Positions 8,610 through 17,527 of a stretch of DNA of 64,000 bases are shown here, piece by piece. The notes beneath the pieces were generated by a model. It ran no database searches. It was not told the origin of the DNA and saw only the letters and a list, made by a program, of their open reading frames with translations. Source of the stretch: Pseudalkalibacillus salsuginis. Lineage in GTDB: Bacteria; Bacillota; Bacilli; Bacillales; Fictibacillaceae. The DNA is taken from the NCBI RefSeq assembly GCF_021646685.1, contig NZ_JAKJHW010000002.1, positions 62,001-126,000 on the forward strand. Reading direction: 5' to 3'. A program made the position numbers and the translations under genes. Position 1 is the first letter of the stretch. Every line of letters starts with the position of its first letter.

Positions 8610-10142
8610 TCAAAGCAATGGAGACAACAGTCTTGAAGTCGATTCGATAATTTTATAGTAAAAGGCACGTTTGTTGAAAGCCTCGGGGAGGATCGGTGTC
8701 GAATCCTCGATATCTTGAATATAGTCATCCACCAGCCTCAATGTACTCTTCGTCCGATAAAGGAAAGCGTTCACTTCAAAATTCAGATGAAAACTCCTCA
8801 TATCCATATTTGCTGTTCCGATTGAGGCAAGTTCATTATCAACAATGATGATCTTGCTGTGTAAGAAGCCTTTCCGGTATTCATAAATCTTCACACCTGC
8901 CTCAAGAAGACTTGGAAAATAAGATCTGGATGCATGAAATGGCAGCTTCTTATCAGGCTTGGCCGGAAACATCAATCGGACATCGATGCCACTTAATGCA
9001 GCGACTCTCAACGCGTTCAAAATATCTTCATCAGGGATGAAGTAAGGCGACGTAATCCAGATCGATTTCTTGGCCGATATAATCATCGAGAAAAAAAGTT
9101 TTTTGATGATGTCCCACTGGTGGTCGGGTCCTCCTGCAATCATCTGGACCCCTCCATATACCCGGCCGGTAGGGATTTCTGGCGATAAATAATTAGGCTC
9201 CAAAAAAGTTTCCCCGGTCATTGAATACCAATCCTGCAAAAAAATGATCTGCAAACTTCTCACCGCTTCCCCCTTTACCATCAAATGGGTATCACGCCAG
9301 TATCCATAAGTCGGATTCAAGCCCAAATACTCATCTCCGATGTTGAGACCACCGACGAATCCGACATTTCCATCAATCACAACGATTTTCCTGTGGTTAC
9401 GGTAGTTGATTTTGTTATTGAACAAAGGAAGCTTGACCGGTAAGAAAGGGACTGCTTGTACACCAGCCTTGCGGAGCTCATTGATGTAAGCACGCGAAAG
9501 CTTCCAGCTACCTACTGAATCATATAAAAAACGGACTTCGAGCCCTTCTCTGGCTTTATCCATAAGGATCGATTGAATCTTTTTTCCGATATTATCATGC
9601 CTGACGATGTAATATTCCATATGTATATGTTCTTTTGCATTTCGCAGAGCTTCAAGAATACACGTATAGGTTTCTTTTCCATTAGTGAGGACCCTTGTAT
9701 CTGTATTGAAAGAAATCGGGCTTTTCCCTAGCCTTTGGGCAAGTTGGAACAAGAGCCGTTGATGATCACCCATCATTTTCATCTGGTCATCATTAATCGG
9801 GCGATTCTGTTCAAACCTTGAAAAAGCCTCTTCATCTTTAAGGGCTTTTTGGTCGAACATTTTCTTTTTACGGTAATTCCTTCCGAACATCATATAGAAA
9901 AAGAAGCCTACCAATGGGAATGCAGCGAGGACGACGAACCAGGTCAACGTTTGGGATGGATGGCGGTTCTCCAAAAAAATGACAATACCGATGAATAATG
10001 CTGAAACTGAGAAAAAGATACTTAATGCACCAAGAATCCAATTGGCACCAAGAATCCAATTTTCCAAATATGGCTTCGTGATGATGAAGGCTATTATCAG
10101 AATCGTTACGAACATCATAAGCTGCAATGTCTTTTTGAACAT
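8610..10142 (-). CDS. cls: Cardiolipin synthase (phospholipase D family)
   Basis: Membrane enzyme that joins two phosphatidylglycerol molecules to make cardiolipin. Two N-terminal hydrophobic segments are followed by two phospholipase D HKD motifs, HRKIVVIDGNVGFVGGLN and HSKIIIVDNELASIGTANMD, each with the expected His, Lys and Asp. The start is set at 10142 (MFKKTLQL) because AGAGGG precedes it; this gives 510 residues, while an upstream in-frame ATG at 10184 would add 14. Between the two membrane segments the peptide NWILGA is exactly duplicated by an 18-bp tandem repeat. It lies between coiA and mecA. Confidence 0.93.
   Translation of the reverse strand: MFKKTLQLMMFVTILIIAFIITKPYLENWILGANWILGALSIFFSVSALFIGIVIFLENRHPSQTLTWFVVLAAFPLVGFFFYMMFGRNYRKKKMFDQKALKDEEAFSRFEQNRPINDDQMKMMGDHQRLLFQLAQRLGKSPISFNTDTRVLTNGKETYTCILEALRNAKEHIHMEYYIVRHDNIGKKIQSILMDKAREGLEVRFLYDSVGSWKLSRAYINELRKAGVQAVPFLPVKLPLFNNKINYRNHRKIVVIDGNVGFVGGLNIGDEYLGLNPTYGYWRDTHLMVKGEAVRSLQIIFLQDWYSMTGETFLEPNYLSPEIPTGRVYGGVQMIAGGPDHQWDIIKKLFFSMIISAKKSIWITSPYFIPDEDILNALRVAALSGIDVRLMFPAKPDKKLPFHASRSYFPSLLEAGVKIYEYRKGFLHSKIIIVDNELASIGTANMDMRSFHLNFEVNAFLYRTKSTLRLVDDYIQDIEDSTPILPEAFNKRAFYYKIIESTSRLLSPLL
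10027..10062. repeat. 18-bp tandem duplication inside cls
   Basis: GCACCAAGAATCCAATTG at 10027-10044 is repeated at 10045-10062 with one change in the last base. In the cls reading frame it encodes NWILGA twice, lengthening the loop or edge of the first membrane hairpin by six residues. Confidence 0.9.
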
Positions 10143-10235
10143 GATTTCATCCCTCTGGATACATAATGACTTTTTGAGTTTCAACAGTTAGTATTCACTA
10201 AGCTGAACGAACATCCAATATATGAAAGTTTAGAA

Positions 10236-10270
10236 AAGGAAAACGCCGAAATTCATGACGAAGATCGGCG
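10236..10270 (-). terminator. Terminator after mecA
   Basis: On the minus strand CGCCGA (10270-10265) pairs with TCGGCG (10249-10244) and is followed by TTTTCCTTTTC. Confidence 0.7.
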
Positions 10271-10275
10271 CTCAG

Positions 10276-10950
10276 CTACTTCTTAGGAAAATACTCGTTC
10301 AACTGTTCGAGTGCATTCTCTGAGAGAATCACTTTTCCATATTCTTCAATCCGATGGACTGTAAGATCCGTTTCATCACCATATTCGAGCAATCTGCTCA
10401 ACACATCATCCTGTTCAGATTCACTGAACGTATCATAGAAAGTAACGTACAAATAGTACTTATTTTCATAATGATGAAGGGTGTCTTCAAATGACTCTGA
10501 ATCAATATTATGGCTTAATGAGATGACGTCCTCTATGTCGTTAAAACGGATCATGAAGGATAAGAAATCTTCATCATCGTCCTCTTCCGTAGCGTCCTCT
10601 GCATCCGAATTGAATTGATGGTCAAGCATCTTTTCAATATTATCATCTACTGGCAGATCGATCTGCTTGTCATTCGAAATCGGAAGTTCCAATTTCGAAC
10701 CGTCCTGTGATAAAGAAGCTCGCGTGACCAGGATTTCAAGGCCTTTATCCAACGCTTGGACTTGAATCCAAAGCGGACCTTCTAGCGAAAATTGTTCCTG
10801 TTGATGTGCTTCATCCATCATCTCCCAGAACAGCTCTTCCCCTCGTTCACGGTTTTGCCAAATCTCTTCCTTATCAAATCCTCTTGTCTCTATATCGCCA
10901 TAAGTTATAAAAAACTTAATGGTATACTCATTTACACGTTCTATTTCCAT
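10276..10950 (-). CDS. mecA: Adaptor protein MecA for ClpC
   Basis: MecA delivers ComK and other substrates to the ClpCP protease and helps ClpC assemble. The 224-residue product has the N-terminal substrate-binding domain (MEIERVNEYTIKFFITYGDIE), a strongly acidic linker (DAEDATEEDDDEDF, about residues 117-130) and a C-terminal ClpC-binding domain. The ATG at 10950 follows AAGGGAGAG, so an upstream in-frame extension to 11031 is discarded. It lies between terC/spxA and the cls and coiA genes, near the B. subtilis order. It lies within 2 kb of spxA and within 7 kb of spxH, clustering regulated-proteolysis functions. Confidence 0.95.
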   Translation of the reverse strand: MEIERVNEYTIKFFITYGDIETRGFDKEEIWQNRERGEELFWEMMDEAHQQEQFSLEGPLWIQVQALDKGLEILVTRASLSQDGSKLELPISNDKQIDLPVDDNIEKMLDHQFNSDAEDATEEDDDEDFLSFMIRFNDIEDVISLSHNIDSESFEDTLHHYENKYYLYVTFYDTFSESEQDDVLSRLLEYGDETDLTVHRIEEYGKVILSENALEQLNEYFPKK

Positions 10951-11186
10951 GGTGTTTCTCTCCCTTCGATCCAGATTGCTCACCTGGAAGAGATTTTGAA
11001 CCCCTGTACACTGATGATAATTTTCTTTCATGTAGTGTTCCCATTTTGTGTACTGCTGAATCCCTAATAAAATGTTGGAGTTTCTTGTACTTCTATTCTA
11101 TGATAAATAGGTGAGGAATGAAATAAAAATGCATGACCATTTTTACTTTTTTGCCATAAATAGGCCGATTACCGATAGTGCCTCGC

Positions 11187-11215
11187 TTGACGCTATTGCT
11201 GAACTACCTTATAAT
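11187..11215 (+). promoter_or_regulatory. Sigma-A promoter upstream of terC
   Basis: TTGACG (11187-11192) is followed after exactly 17 bases by TATAAT (11210-11215), about 100 bases before the terC start. The leader between them was checked for a manganese yybP-ykoY type riboswitch and none was evident. Confidence 0.75.
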
Positions 11216-11313
11216 TTCATGGTTCAGTTTCATGAACATGACTATTTTGATTGATTGTACGTGGATTATCAGCGAACGTCAAGTGTTTTCATTATAGAAA
11301 GGGGTTTACTTTT

Positions 11314-11988
11314 TTGTTTGAATCAGAATTTATCATTGCACTTTTATCAATCATTGCCATCGATATCGTACTTGGCGGGGATAATGCAATCGTCATTGCA
11401 CTTGCCAGCCGTAATTTACCCGTCCACCAGCGGAACAAAGCGATTTTATTAGGTACAGGCTTAGCGATTGCCGTAAGGGTTATACTAACGATTCTTGCCG
11501 TATATTTATTAAAAATACCATACCTTATGCTGATCGGTGGAGTCCTGCTTGTTTACATCGCCTATAATTTATTGGCTGAAGATAGTGGCGAGGCGGATAT
11601 CAAGGCTGGTACGACACTGCGAGAGGCAGTCAAAACAATTGTCATGGCAGATATCGTCATGGGCCTTGATAATGTACTTGCCATTGCAGGGGCAGCTCAC
11701 GGAAACATTTTATTGGTTATAATCGGATTGCTTGTTTCGGTACCGATCATCATTTGGGGAAGTAAGCTGATTCTTCATTTTATGGAACGGTTTCCGGCAC
11801 TTGTTTACATCGGTTCTGGGATACTCGCTTTTACTGCAGCCAAAATGATCACTGAAGAAAAACTCATCCACAATTGGATTGGCCACAACGAATTCATGGC
11901 CTACATGCTATACTTGTTCATCATAGGTGGCGTACTATTTACAGGTTGGTTGACAAAACGGATGAAAACCCGCGAAAGCATGAATTAA
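11314..11988 (+). CDS. TerC family integral membrane protein (YjbE-like)
   Basis: TerC-family membrane proteins act in metal-ion handling, in some cases manganese efflux that metalates exported enzymes; the exact role of this branch is inferred only. The 224-residue protein has about seven hydrophobic segments and two symmetric acidic motifs in membrane helices, IDIVLGGDNAIVIALA near residue 16 and ADIVMGLDNVLAIAGA near 110. The start is TTG at 11314, nine bases after GAAAGGGG; an upstream in-frame ATG at 11251 lacks a site. Position next to mecA and spxA matches B. subtilis yjbE. Confidence 0.88.
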   Translation: MFESEFIIALLSIIAIDIVLGGDNAIVIALASRNLPVHQRNKAILLGTGLAIAVRVILTILAVYLLKIPYLMLIGGVLLVYIAYNLLAEDSGEADIKAGTTLREAVKTIVMADIVMGLDNVLAIAGAAHGNILLVIIGLLVSVPIIIWGSKLILHFMERFPALVYIGSGILAFTAAKMITEEKLIHNWIGHNEFMAYMLYLFIIGGVLFTGWLTKRMKTRESMN

Positions 11989-11995
11989 ACCTTTA

Positions 11996-12032
11996 ATGAC
12001 TTACCTGTAATGGCAGGTGGGTCTTTTTTTGT
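11996..12032 (+). terminator. Terminator after terC
   Basis: ACTTACCTG pairs with CAGGTGGGT (with G-U pairs) around TAATGG, followed by CTTTTTTT. Confidence 0.85.
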
Positions 12033-12343
12033 AGGCCAGAGTGAGGTGAGGTCGTATGTGCGATTCCGTTTGTTACCAAGGTGCTTAATATTTAACTTTT
12101 GTAACTAGTAATTAGCAGTTTTAACAGATTCTATATGGAGGTATTTCCGTATTTGTTGGTTAGTAATAGTAGGCTGAATTAAGAGGAAGTAATCATGCAG
12201 GGTATCGACGTGGGCATTTTTTGAAGTTGTTTTGCATTCGAGGCACATCCATTTCCCATAAACTCTTTTCATTGGGATTAGGTAACATCGTGGGCAGTGT
12301 GAATCCCTTTATTAAAGAATAGTCTGTTGCTGGTTAAAGAATC

Positions 12344-12463
12344 CTTTCCTAACTTCAGGTGTTATATTCCCAACTTTCAGTATGTTATTCTTAACTTTCG
12401 ATGTTTATTTCCTAACTTCCAAGGACCTATTCCCAACTTTCAGTGTCCATTTTGCAACTTAGT
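12344..12463. repeat. Six tandem 21-bp repeats between terC and spxA
   Basis: The motif AACTT starts at 12351, 12372, 12393, 12414, 12435 and 12456, an exact 21-base period. The unit is roughly TTCCCAACTTTCAGTGTTTAT with several substitutions per copy. The array sits in the 500-base gap between the convergent 3' ends of terC and spxA, where no gene was found. There are no unique spacers, so it is not a CRISPR array. Read on the plus strand it stays open as degenerate heptads of the type FPTFSVH, but without a start codon. Confidence 0.9.
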
Positions 12464-12505
12464 AAAATATGCCCACTCCACACACCTATAAATCCTCTCT
12501 AAAAC

Positions 12506-12541
12506 AAAAAAAGACTGCTGCCCATCCAGCAGTAGTCTTTC
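12506..12541 (-). terminator. Terminator after spxA
   Basis: On the minus strand AAAGACTACTGCTGG and CAGCAGTCTTT pair with one bulge and are followed by a long T run (TTTTTTGTTTT). Confidence 0.85.
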
Positions 12542-12545
12542 TTTA

Positions 12546-12941
12546 TTAGTTGACCATTTTTTGAGCTTCGAGCAGTTGGAATGTACGTACTTTACGTGGT
12601 AGGAAGCGGCGGATCTCATCTTCGTTGTATCCTACTTGAAGACGTTTTTCATCAATCAAAATCGGACGACGCAATAATCCAGGATTTTCGCTCATCAGCT
12701 CGAACAAATCTTGCAGCGGCATTGTCTCAAGGTTAACATTCAACTCTTGGAACGTTTTTGAGCGTTTGGAGATGATTTCGTCAGTACCTTCCTCTGTCAT
12801 CCGTAAAATCTCTTTAAGCTCATTGATTGACAATGGCTCAGAAAAGATATTACGCTCTTGGAAAGGAATTTCGTGCTCTTCTAACCATGCTCTTGCCTTT
12901 CTGCATGATGTGCAGCTTGGGGAAGTATATAATGTAACCAT
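12546..12941 (-). CDS. spxA: Transcriptional regulator Spx
   Basis: Spx binds the alpha subunit of RNA polymerase and redirects transcription during disulfide stress. The length is 131 residues, identical to the B. subtilis protein. The redox switch CxxC is present (CTSC, C10-C13) in an ArsC/thioredoxin-like fold, as is the LLRRPILID block near residue 90. The ATG at 12941 follows AAAGGAGACG. A -10-like TATAAT lies about 80 bases upstream on the minus strand. Its degradation adaptor SpxH is at 3819-4736. Confidence 0.97.
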   Translation of the reverse strand: MVTLYTSPSCTSCRKARAWLEEHEIPFQERNIFSEPLSINELKEILRMTEEGTDEIISKRSKTFQELNVNLETMPLQDLFELMSENPGLLRRPILIDEKRLQVGYNEDEIRRFLPRKVRTFQLLEAQKMVN

Positions 12942-13020
12942 AAGGATCGTCTCCTTTCATGATTTGAAAATCATATTTATAAGAAATCTTACTTTAAAAA
13001 GATTATTAATCACATTTCTT

Positions 13021-13026
13021 ATTATA
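13021..13026 (-). promoter_or_regulatory. Possible -10 element of the spxA promoter
   Basis: The minus strand reads TTGTATAATAAG here, a perfect TATAAT. No convincing -35 is seen at 17 bases, so this may depend on an activator or not be a promoter. Confidence 0.35.
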
Positions 13027-13131
13027 CAACAATTTCGATGTGTATGATAGGGTATAAATAGATTTCCTTCAGAAACTGTGACCATCTTGTCTAAAACCAT
13101 GTTCCCTTGTTTATTTTTTCTAAACCTACAT

Positions 13132-13137
13132 TATAAT
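13132..13137 (+). promoter_or_regulatory. Possible -10 element for the RND efflux operon
   Basis: TATAAT at 13132-13137 lies about 57 bases before the TTG start. A TTGTTT sequence is present 19 bases upstream, a longer spacer than ideal. Confidence 0.4.
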
Positions 13138-13193
13138 AAAACATAGATTGCTTCCAAGAAATTTGCTTGTAGATGATAATGGAGTGAATATTA

Positions 13194-14372
13194 TTGAAAA
13201 AGTCATTAGCCTTCTTAAGTATTTTCATATTCCTTTTAACAGCATGTTCCGAAGATATCATTACAAGCGATAATGCTTCAGATAATGCTATCCCTGTAAC
13301 AACAGAAACGGTAGAGAAGACCACCTTCAAAAAAACGATCGAGCTAGTCGGGAAAACGGTACCTTCCCAGCAAGTCCCAGTAACCTCATCCCTTCCTTCT
13401 CCAGTTAAGGAAATACATATAAAAGAAGGAGAAACGGTACAGTCAGGAGATCTGCTTTTTACACTGGAGGACCAACAACTTCAACAACAGCTTGAACAAG
13501 CACAATCAGCCGTATCAGCTCTGGAACGGTCCAGGAATCAGCTTAATACTGCAATTAACCAACAAAGAGCAACTCAGACCCGCTTAAATACCGTCATTGA
13601 TGAAACGATTAACCAATTGGAAGAAATTCCATTGCCTGAACAAGCCGAAACAAACGATACCACAGCAACCATCACAGAAACACTTGAACAACTAAAAGGA
13701 CTGGCATCTTCAAGCACATCTCTTACCTCCTCTACCCTACCGCTCATCAATGGGCAGCTTGAGCAAGCAAGGAGAGGTGTGAAAGAAGCAGAACAGGCAT
13801 TGCAGGCAACGAAAGTAACATCACCGATCGATGGGACAGTCGACCAGGTGAGTGCGCAAGTCGGAGTACCTGCTATCCCTTCTTCACCTCTAGCGGTTGT
13901 TTCCAGCAAACAGGACTTGAAAGCCGTATTCAGTGCAAACAAGTTTCAAGTTCAAGAAGTAACTGAGGGAATGCCGGTAAAACTAGGTTTCGAAGAAGTT
14001 TCTGATACGATCAACGGAACCATCGGAACAGTATCATCCGAGCCGAACTCGGAAACAAATACGTATACAGTTACGGTCGAGTTGCCTAAAACCCAAGAAA
14101 ACATCAAATCAGGGACGATAGCAACTGCAATGATCGATACTGAAATTAAAAAAAATGCCCTTACGATCCCTAATCAAGCAATCCTATATGAACAGAACAA
14201 ACCATTTGTCTTTGTTGTACAGGATGAGCGTGCGATCAAGCGAGAAATCGAACTGGCAGCAGAGGGCAAACGTACGAGCAATGTCAGTAAAGGTTTAGCT
14301 GACGGCGACGTTGTAGTCACTGATGGAAAATATCAATTGATAAACCGTTCGAAAATCAGTATAAAAAAGTGA
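13194..14372 (+). CDS. RND efflux adaptor lipoprotein (HlyD/MFP family)
   Basis: Periplasmic-adaptor-type subunit of an RND efflux pump, here anchored outside the membrane of a Gram-positive cell. The 392-residue product starts with a lipoprotein signal (LLTAC, lipidated Cys18). It then has a biotinyl/lipoyl-like strand (PSPVKEIHIKEGETVQSGD), a long Gln-rich coiled coil (about residues 85-200), the second lipoyl half (VTSPIDGTVDQVSAQVG) and beta-barrel domains. The start is TTG at 13194, six bases after GGAGTGA. The permease gene begins ten bases past its stop. No outer-membrane channel gene is present, as expected. Confidence 0.9.
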   Translation: MKKSLAFLSIFIFLLTACSEDIITSDNASDNAIPVTTETVEKTTFKKTIELVGKTVPSQQVPVTSSLPSPVKEIHIKEGETVQSGDLLFTLEDQQLQQQLEQAQSAVSALERSRNQLNTAINQQRATQTRLNTVIDETINQLEEIPLPEQAETNDTTATITETLEQLKGLASSSTSLTSSTLPLINGQLEQARRGVKEAEQALQATKVTSPIDGTVDQVSAQVGVPAIPSSPLAVVSSKQDLKAVFSANKFQVQEVTEGMPVKLGFEEVSDTINGTIGTVSSEPNSETNTYTVTVELPKTQENIKSGTIATAMIDTEIKKNALTIPNQAILYEQNKPFVFVVQDERAIKREIELAAEGKRTSNVSKGLADGDVVVTDGKYQLINRSKISIKK

Positions 14373-14381
14373 GTGGACCTG

Positions 14382-17300
14382 ATGAAAATAACCGAACTTT
14401 CCGTGTTTCGACCGATCGCCATGGGAATGGTCATTTTATTCATGCTTATCATCGGGGCAGTAAGTGTACGGAATACACCGGTCGATCTTTTCCCTGACCT
14501 TACCTTCCCCGTTGCTGCAGTTACGGTTACATATGAAGGGGCGAGTCCTGAAGAAGTGGAGAAACTCCTCTCCCAACCCATTGAAAATATCATGGGGACG
14601 ATCCCTAATGTAGAAAGTGTTTCTTCTGTTTCAAGGACAGGCGGGGCACTTATTATTGTGTCTTACAATTGGGGTACAGACATGGATTTTGCTGCTTTAA
14701 AAATGCGCGAGCAGTTGGACGCTTTGCGTGAACAGCTGCCAAACGACGTTCCGCAACCAAGGGTCTTACGCTTCAATCCTAACGACCTTCCTATCGTACG
14801 ATTAGGGATACAGGCTCCTGAAGGAGATCTGGTTGCAGCAAAAAAGCTCGTTGAAAATGAAATCAAACCTGTACTGGATTCCATAGATGGGGTCGCCTCT
14901 GTGACTATTGAAGGTGGTACTGAAAAAGTCGTCAATTTAGCTGTCGACCCCGAAAATTTGAATGATTTCGGTATCACCATCAACCAGCTCAGACAGATTC
15001 TGGCTGGAGAAAATGTGACATTACCGAGTGGGGAAATCAGTGACAAAGGATTGAAATACCCGTTACGTGTTGTAGGTGAGTTCGATTCGATCACGGACTT
15101 GAAACAACTTCCGATTCCGACCAAAAGCGGAGTGGTTGCACTTGAGCAGCTTGTTGAAATTGAAGAAACGATAGCGGATGCTGATCAGATCAGCTATATG
15201 AACGGTGAACCTAGCATCGGGATATCCATCCTTAAGCAATCAGGGGAGAATACAGTCACAGTCGCCAATAGTGTTGAGAAGAAGTTGGACGAGCTTTCGT
15301 TGACTGAAGATGTAGAGGTTGAAACGATCTTCAACCAGGCGAAATTCATCAAGCAGTCGATCAAAGCCGTTCTCATCAATATGGTCATCGGTAGTTTACT
15401 TGCTGCAGGGATTCTTTATCTTTTCTTAAGGAATATTCGCAGTACGTTGATCGTTGGATTCTCCATTCCGATTTCCGTGATGACAGCTTTCATTTTCATG
15501 TATTTTTCCGGGCAAACACTGAACCTTTTGACATTAGGCGGGTTAGCGCTCGGTGTCGGGATGATCGTCGATAACTCCATCGTCATTTTAGAAAGTATAT
15601 ACAGGCTCCGTGAAAAAGGCGTTCCATTAAAAGAAGCCGCCATCACCGGGACAAAAGAAGTTGGGGGTGCTGTCATCGCGTCCACCTTGACGACAGTTGT
15701 CGTCTTCCTTCCGATCATTTTTGTGGATGGATTAGCCGCCCAGCTTTTCAAACCATTGGCACTCAGTGTCAGCTATGCCCTGGTTGCTTCTCTGATAACG
15801 TCATTGATCATCGTTCCTTTACTATCATCAAACTTGTTGACAAGGAAGCACAAGCTGCATCCCCAAAATGGAAAGTTTCTGAACATCCGAAGGCGTTATG
15901 TCTATTTATTGAGAAAAGCCCTTCGATATCCGAAAAGGGTAATTATAGGAACATTTGTCCTGTTATTGATCTCATTATCGGCGATTCCTTTCATAGGAAC
16001 AGAGTTTTTACCCGCACAAGATCAAAGCTATGTGAACATTGAAGTAGAACTGCCTCCTGGAAGTGATACGGATACAACCTATCGGACTACCGAAACCATA
16101 AATGAAAGATTAGATGATATTCAAGATATCGATCTCTACTATGTAACAATCGGAGGCTCGAACGACTTCTCCATCCAGGCAGGATCCAATAGTAATACAG
16201 CGATGTATAGCATTTTACTGAAGCCTGTTTCAGAACGTGGGCGTTCGGATGTACAAGTAGCGGAAGCAATCCGCACGAAAGTTGATAAAATTAAAGATGC
16301 TGATATTTCGGTTCAAGCTAGTGATGCTGGCTTTTCGGAATCACCTGTGTCTCTGGAAGTGTCTGGACCGGATCTAGGAACGCTTGAAACCATTTCTGAA
16401 AATATAAAAGAAGAAATCAGTAAAGTAGATGGAATCCGGGAAATCGAGTCCAATTATGAAACCGGTAATCCACAACTTGAGATTGAGGTAGACCGTACGA
16501 AAGCGTCTAGTTTCGGCCTGACGAGCGCTCAAGTGTCACAAGCGGTTGAGAATGCAACAAAAGGAAGGGTTGCGACAGTATTCAATCGCAGTGGGGATCA
16601 GGTCGATGTCAGGGTACAGGTCGATCCAGCAGAGCTTGAAGATGTTAAGGACCTTGAACATTTACAAATCGAGTCACCTGCCGGGGAATTGGTAACTTTG
16701 AAATCGATTGCTGAAATCAAGCAAGGGACAGGACCTAGCCAGATCAATCGGACTGATCGCTTACGGGAAATCCGTGTCACTGCTTCTATACTGGATCGAG
16801 ATTTAGGAAATGTCATTGATGATGTAAAAAAACAATTAAAAGAAAACGTATCATTGCCATCCGGTTATGAAATTTCTTTCGGTGGCCAAAACCAACAAAT
16901 GAAAGATGCTTTCTTTAAGCTGACCGGCGCACTAGCTCTTGCTGTTGTCTTGATATATATGGTGATGGCAGGTCAATTCGAATCCTTTTCCTATCCATTC
17001 ATCATCATGTTTTCCATACCTCTTACTGCAATTGGAATCCTGCTTGGTTTGTTAATCACAAGGCAACCCTTTGGCGTAGGATCATTAGTCGGCATTTTGA
17101 TCCTGACTGGTATAATCGTGAACAACGCAATTGTCCTTGTAGACTATATCAACCAACTAAAAAAGAGAGGACTTTCTACTGCAAGGTCGATCGTAAAAGC
17201 CGGGGAGGCTCGTCTTAGACCGATCATGATGACCGCATTGACCACAATTCTCGGGTTGGTTCCGCTTATGGTAGGAATCGGCGAAGGAACAGAAATCCAA

Positions 17301-17450
17301 CAACCGATGGCAATCGTTATCGTATTCGGTCTTCTGTTCGGAACAATGATCAGTTTAATATTCATTCCAGTCATATATAACCAATTTGACAGGATAAAGG
17401 AAAAAAGGCGTTTAAAGAAGGCTAAATCAAAAGATATGCCTTCAATATAG
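14382..17450 (+). CDS. RND family efflux permease (AcrB-like)
   Basis: Proton-driven inner-membrane exporter of drugs, lipids or detergents. About 1,022 residues, the family length, with an N-terminal membrane helix, two large extracellular porter domains and two sets of helices. Family landmarks include FPDLTFPVAAVTVTYEGASP near residue 38, GLALGVGMIVDNSIV in TM4 with the proton-relay Asp, and GIIVNNAIVLVDYIN in the second half. The start is taken as ATG 14382; a GTG at 14373 touches the adaptor stop codon. The homologue known in B. subtilis is SwrC/YerP, but orthology is uncertain. No TetR-type regulator is adjacent. Confidence 0.93.
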   Translation: MKITELSVFRPIAMGMVILFMLIIGAVSVRNTPVDLFPDLTFPVAAVTVTYEGASPEEVEKLLSQPIENIMGTIPNVESVSSVSRTGGALIIVSYNWGTDMDFAALKMREQLDALREQLPNDVPQPRVLRFNPNDLPIVRLGIQAPEGDLVAAKKLVENEIKPVLDSIDGVASVTIEGGTEKVVNLAVDPENLNDFGITINQLRQILAGENVTLPSGEISDKGLKYPLRVVGEFDSITDLKQLPIPTKSGVVALEQLVEIEETIADADQISYMNGEPSIGISILKQSGENTVTVANSVEKKLDELSLTEDVEVETIFNQAKFIKQSIKAVLINMVIGSLLAAGILYLFLRNIRSTLIVGFSIPISVMTAFIFMYFSGQTLNLLTLGGLALGVGMIVDNSIVILESIYRLREKGVPLKEAAITGTKEVGGAVIASTLTTVVVFLPIIFVDGLAAQLFKPLALSVSYALVASLITSLIIVPLLSSNLLTRKHKLHPQNGKFLNIRRRYVYLLRKALRYPKRVIIGTFVLLLISLSAIPFIGTEFLPAQDQSYVNIEVELPPGSDTDTTYRTTETINERLDDIQDIDLYYVTIGGSNDFSIQAGSNSNTAMYSILLKPVSERGRSDVQVAEAIRTKVDKIKDADISVQASDAGFSESPVSLEVSGPDLGTLETISENIKEEISKVDGIREIESNYETGNPQLEIEVDRTKASSFGLTSAQVSQAVENATKGRVATVFNRSGDQVDVRVQVDPAELEDVKDLEHLQIESPAGELVTLKSIAEIKQGTGPSQINRTDRLREIRVTASILDRDLGNVIDDVKKQLKENVSLPSGYEISFGGQNQQMKDAFFKLTGALALAVVLIYMVMAGQFESFSYPFIIMFSIPLTAIGILLGLLITRQPFGVGSLVGILILTGIIVNNAIVLVDYINQLKKRGLSTARSIVKAGEARLRPIMMTALTTILGLVPLMVGIGEGTEIQQPMAIVIVFGLLFGTMISLIFIPVIYNQFDRIKEKRRLKKAKSKDMPSI

Positions 17451-17460
17451 ACCAGTAGAA

Positions 17461-17504
17461 AGGGGCTTAGTCATAAGTGTCGCACACTCATGACTAAGCC
17501 CCCT
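17461..17504. terminator. Strong hairpin between the RND permease gene and a small basic gene, probably bidirectional
   Basis: A 14-bp stem (AGGGGCTTAGTCAT with ATGACTAAGCCCCCT) encloses a 15-base loop. T tracts on either side are short, so it may serve both convergent genes. Confidence 0.75.
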
Positions 17505-17527
17505 ATTATCCTTTGTGTAGATAGAAA

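Noticed and set aside
11088-11313. Manganese riboswitch (yybP-ykoY) upstream of terC
   Set aside because: The promoter is good but the leader lacks the conserved paired loops of that riboswitch class.
12344-12463. The 21-bp repeats as a CRISPR array
   Set aside because: Units are contiguous with no unique spacers and no cas genes.
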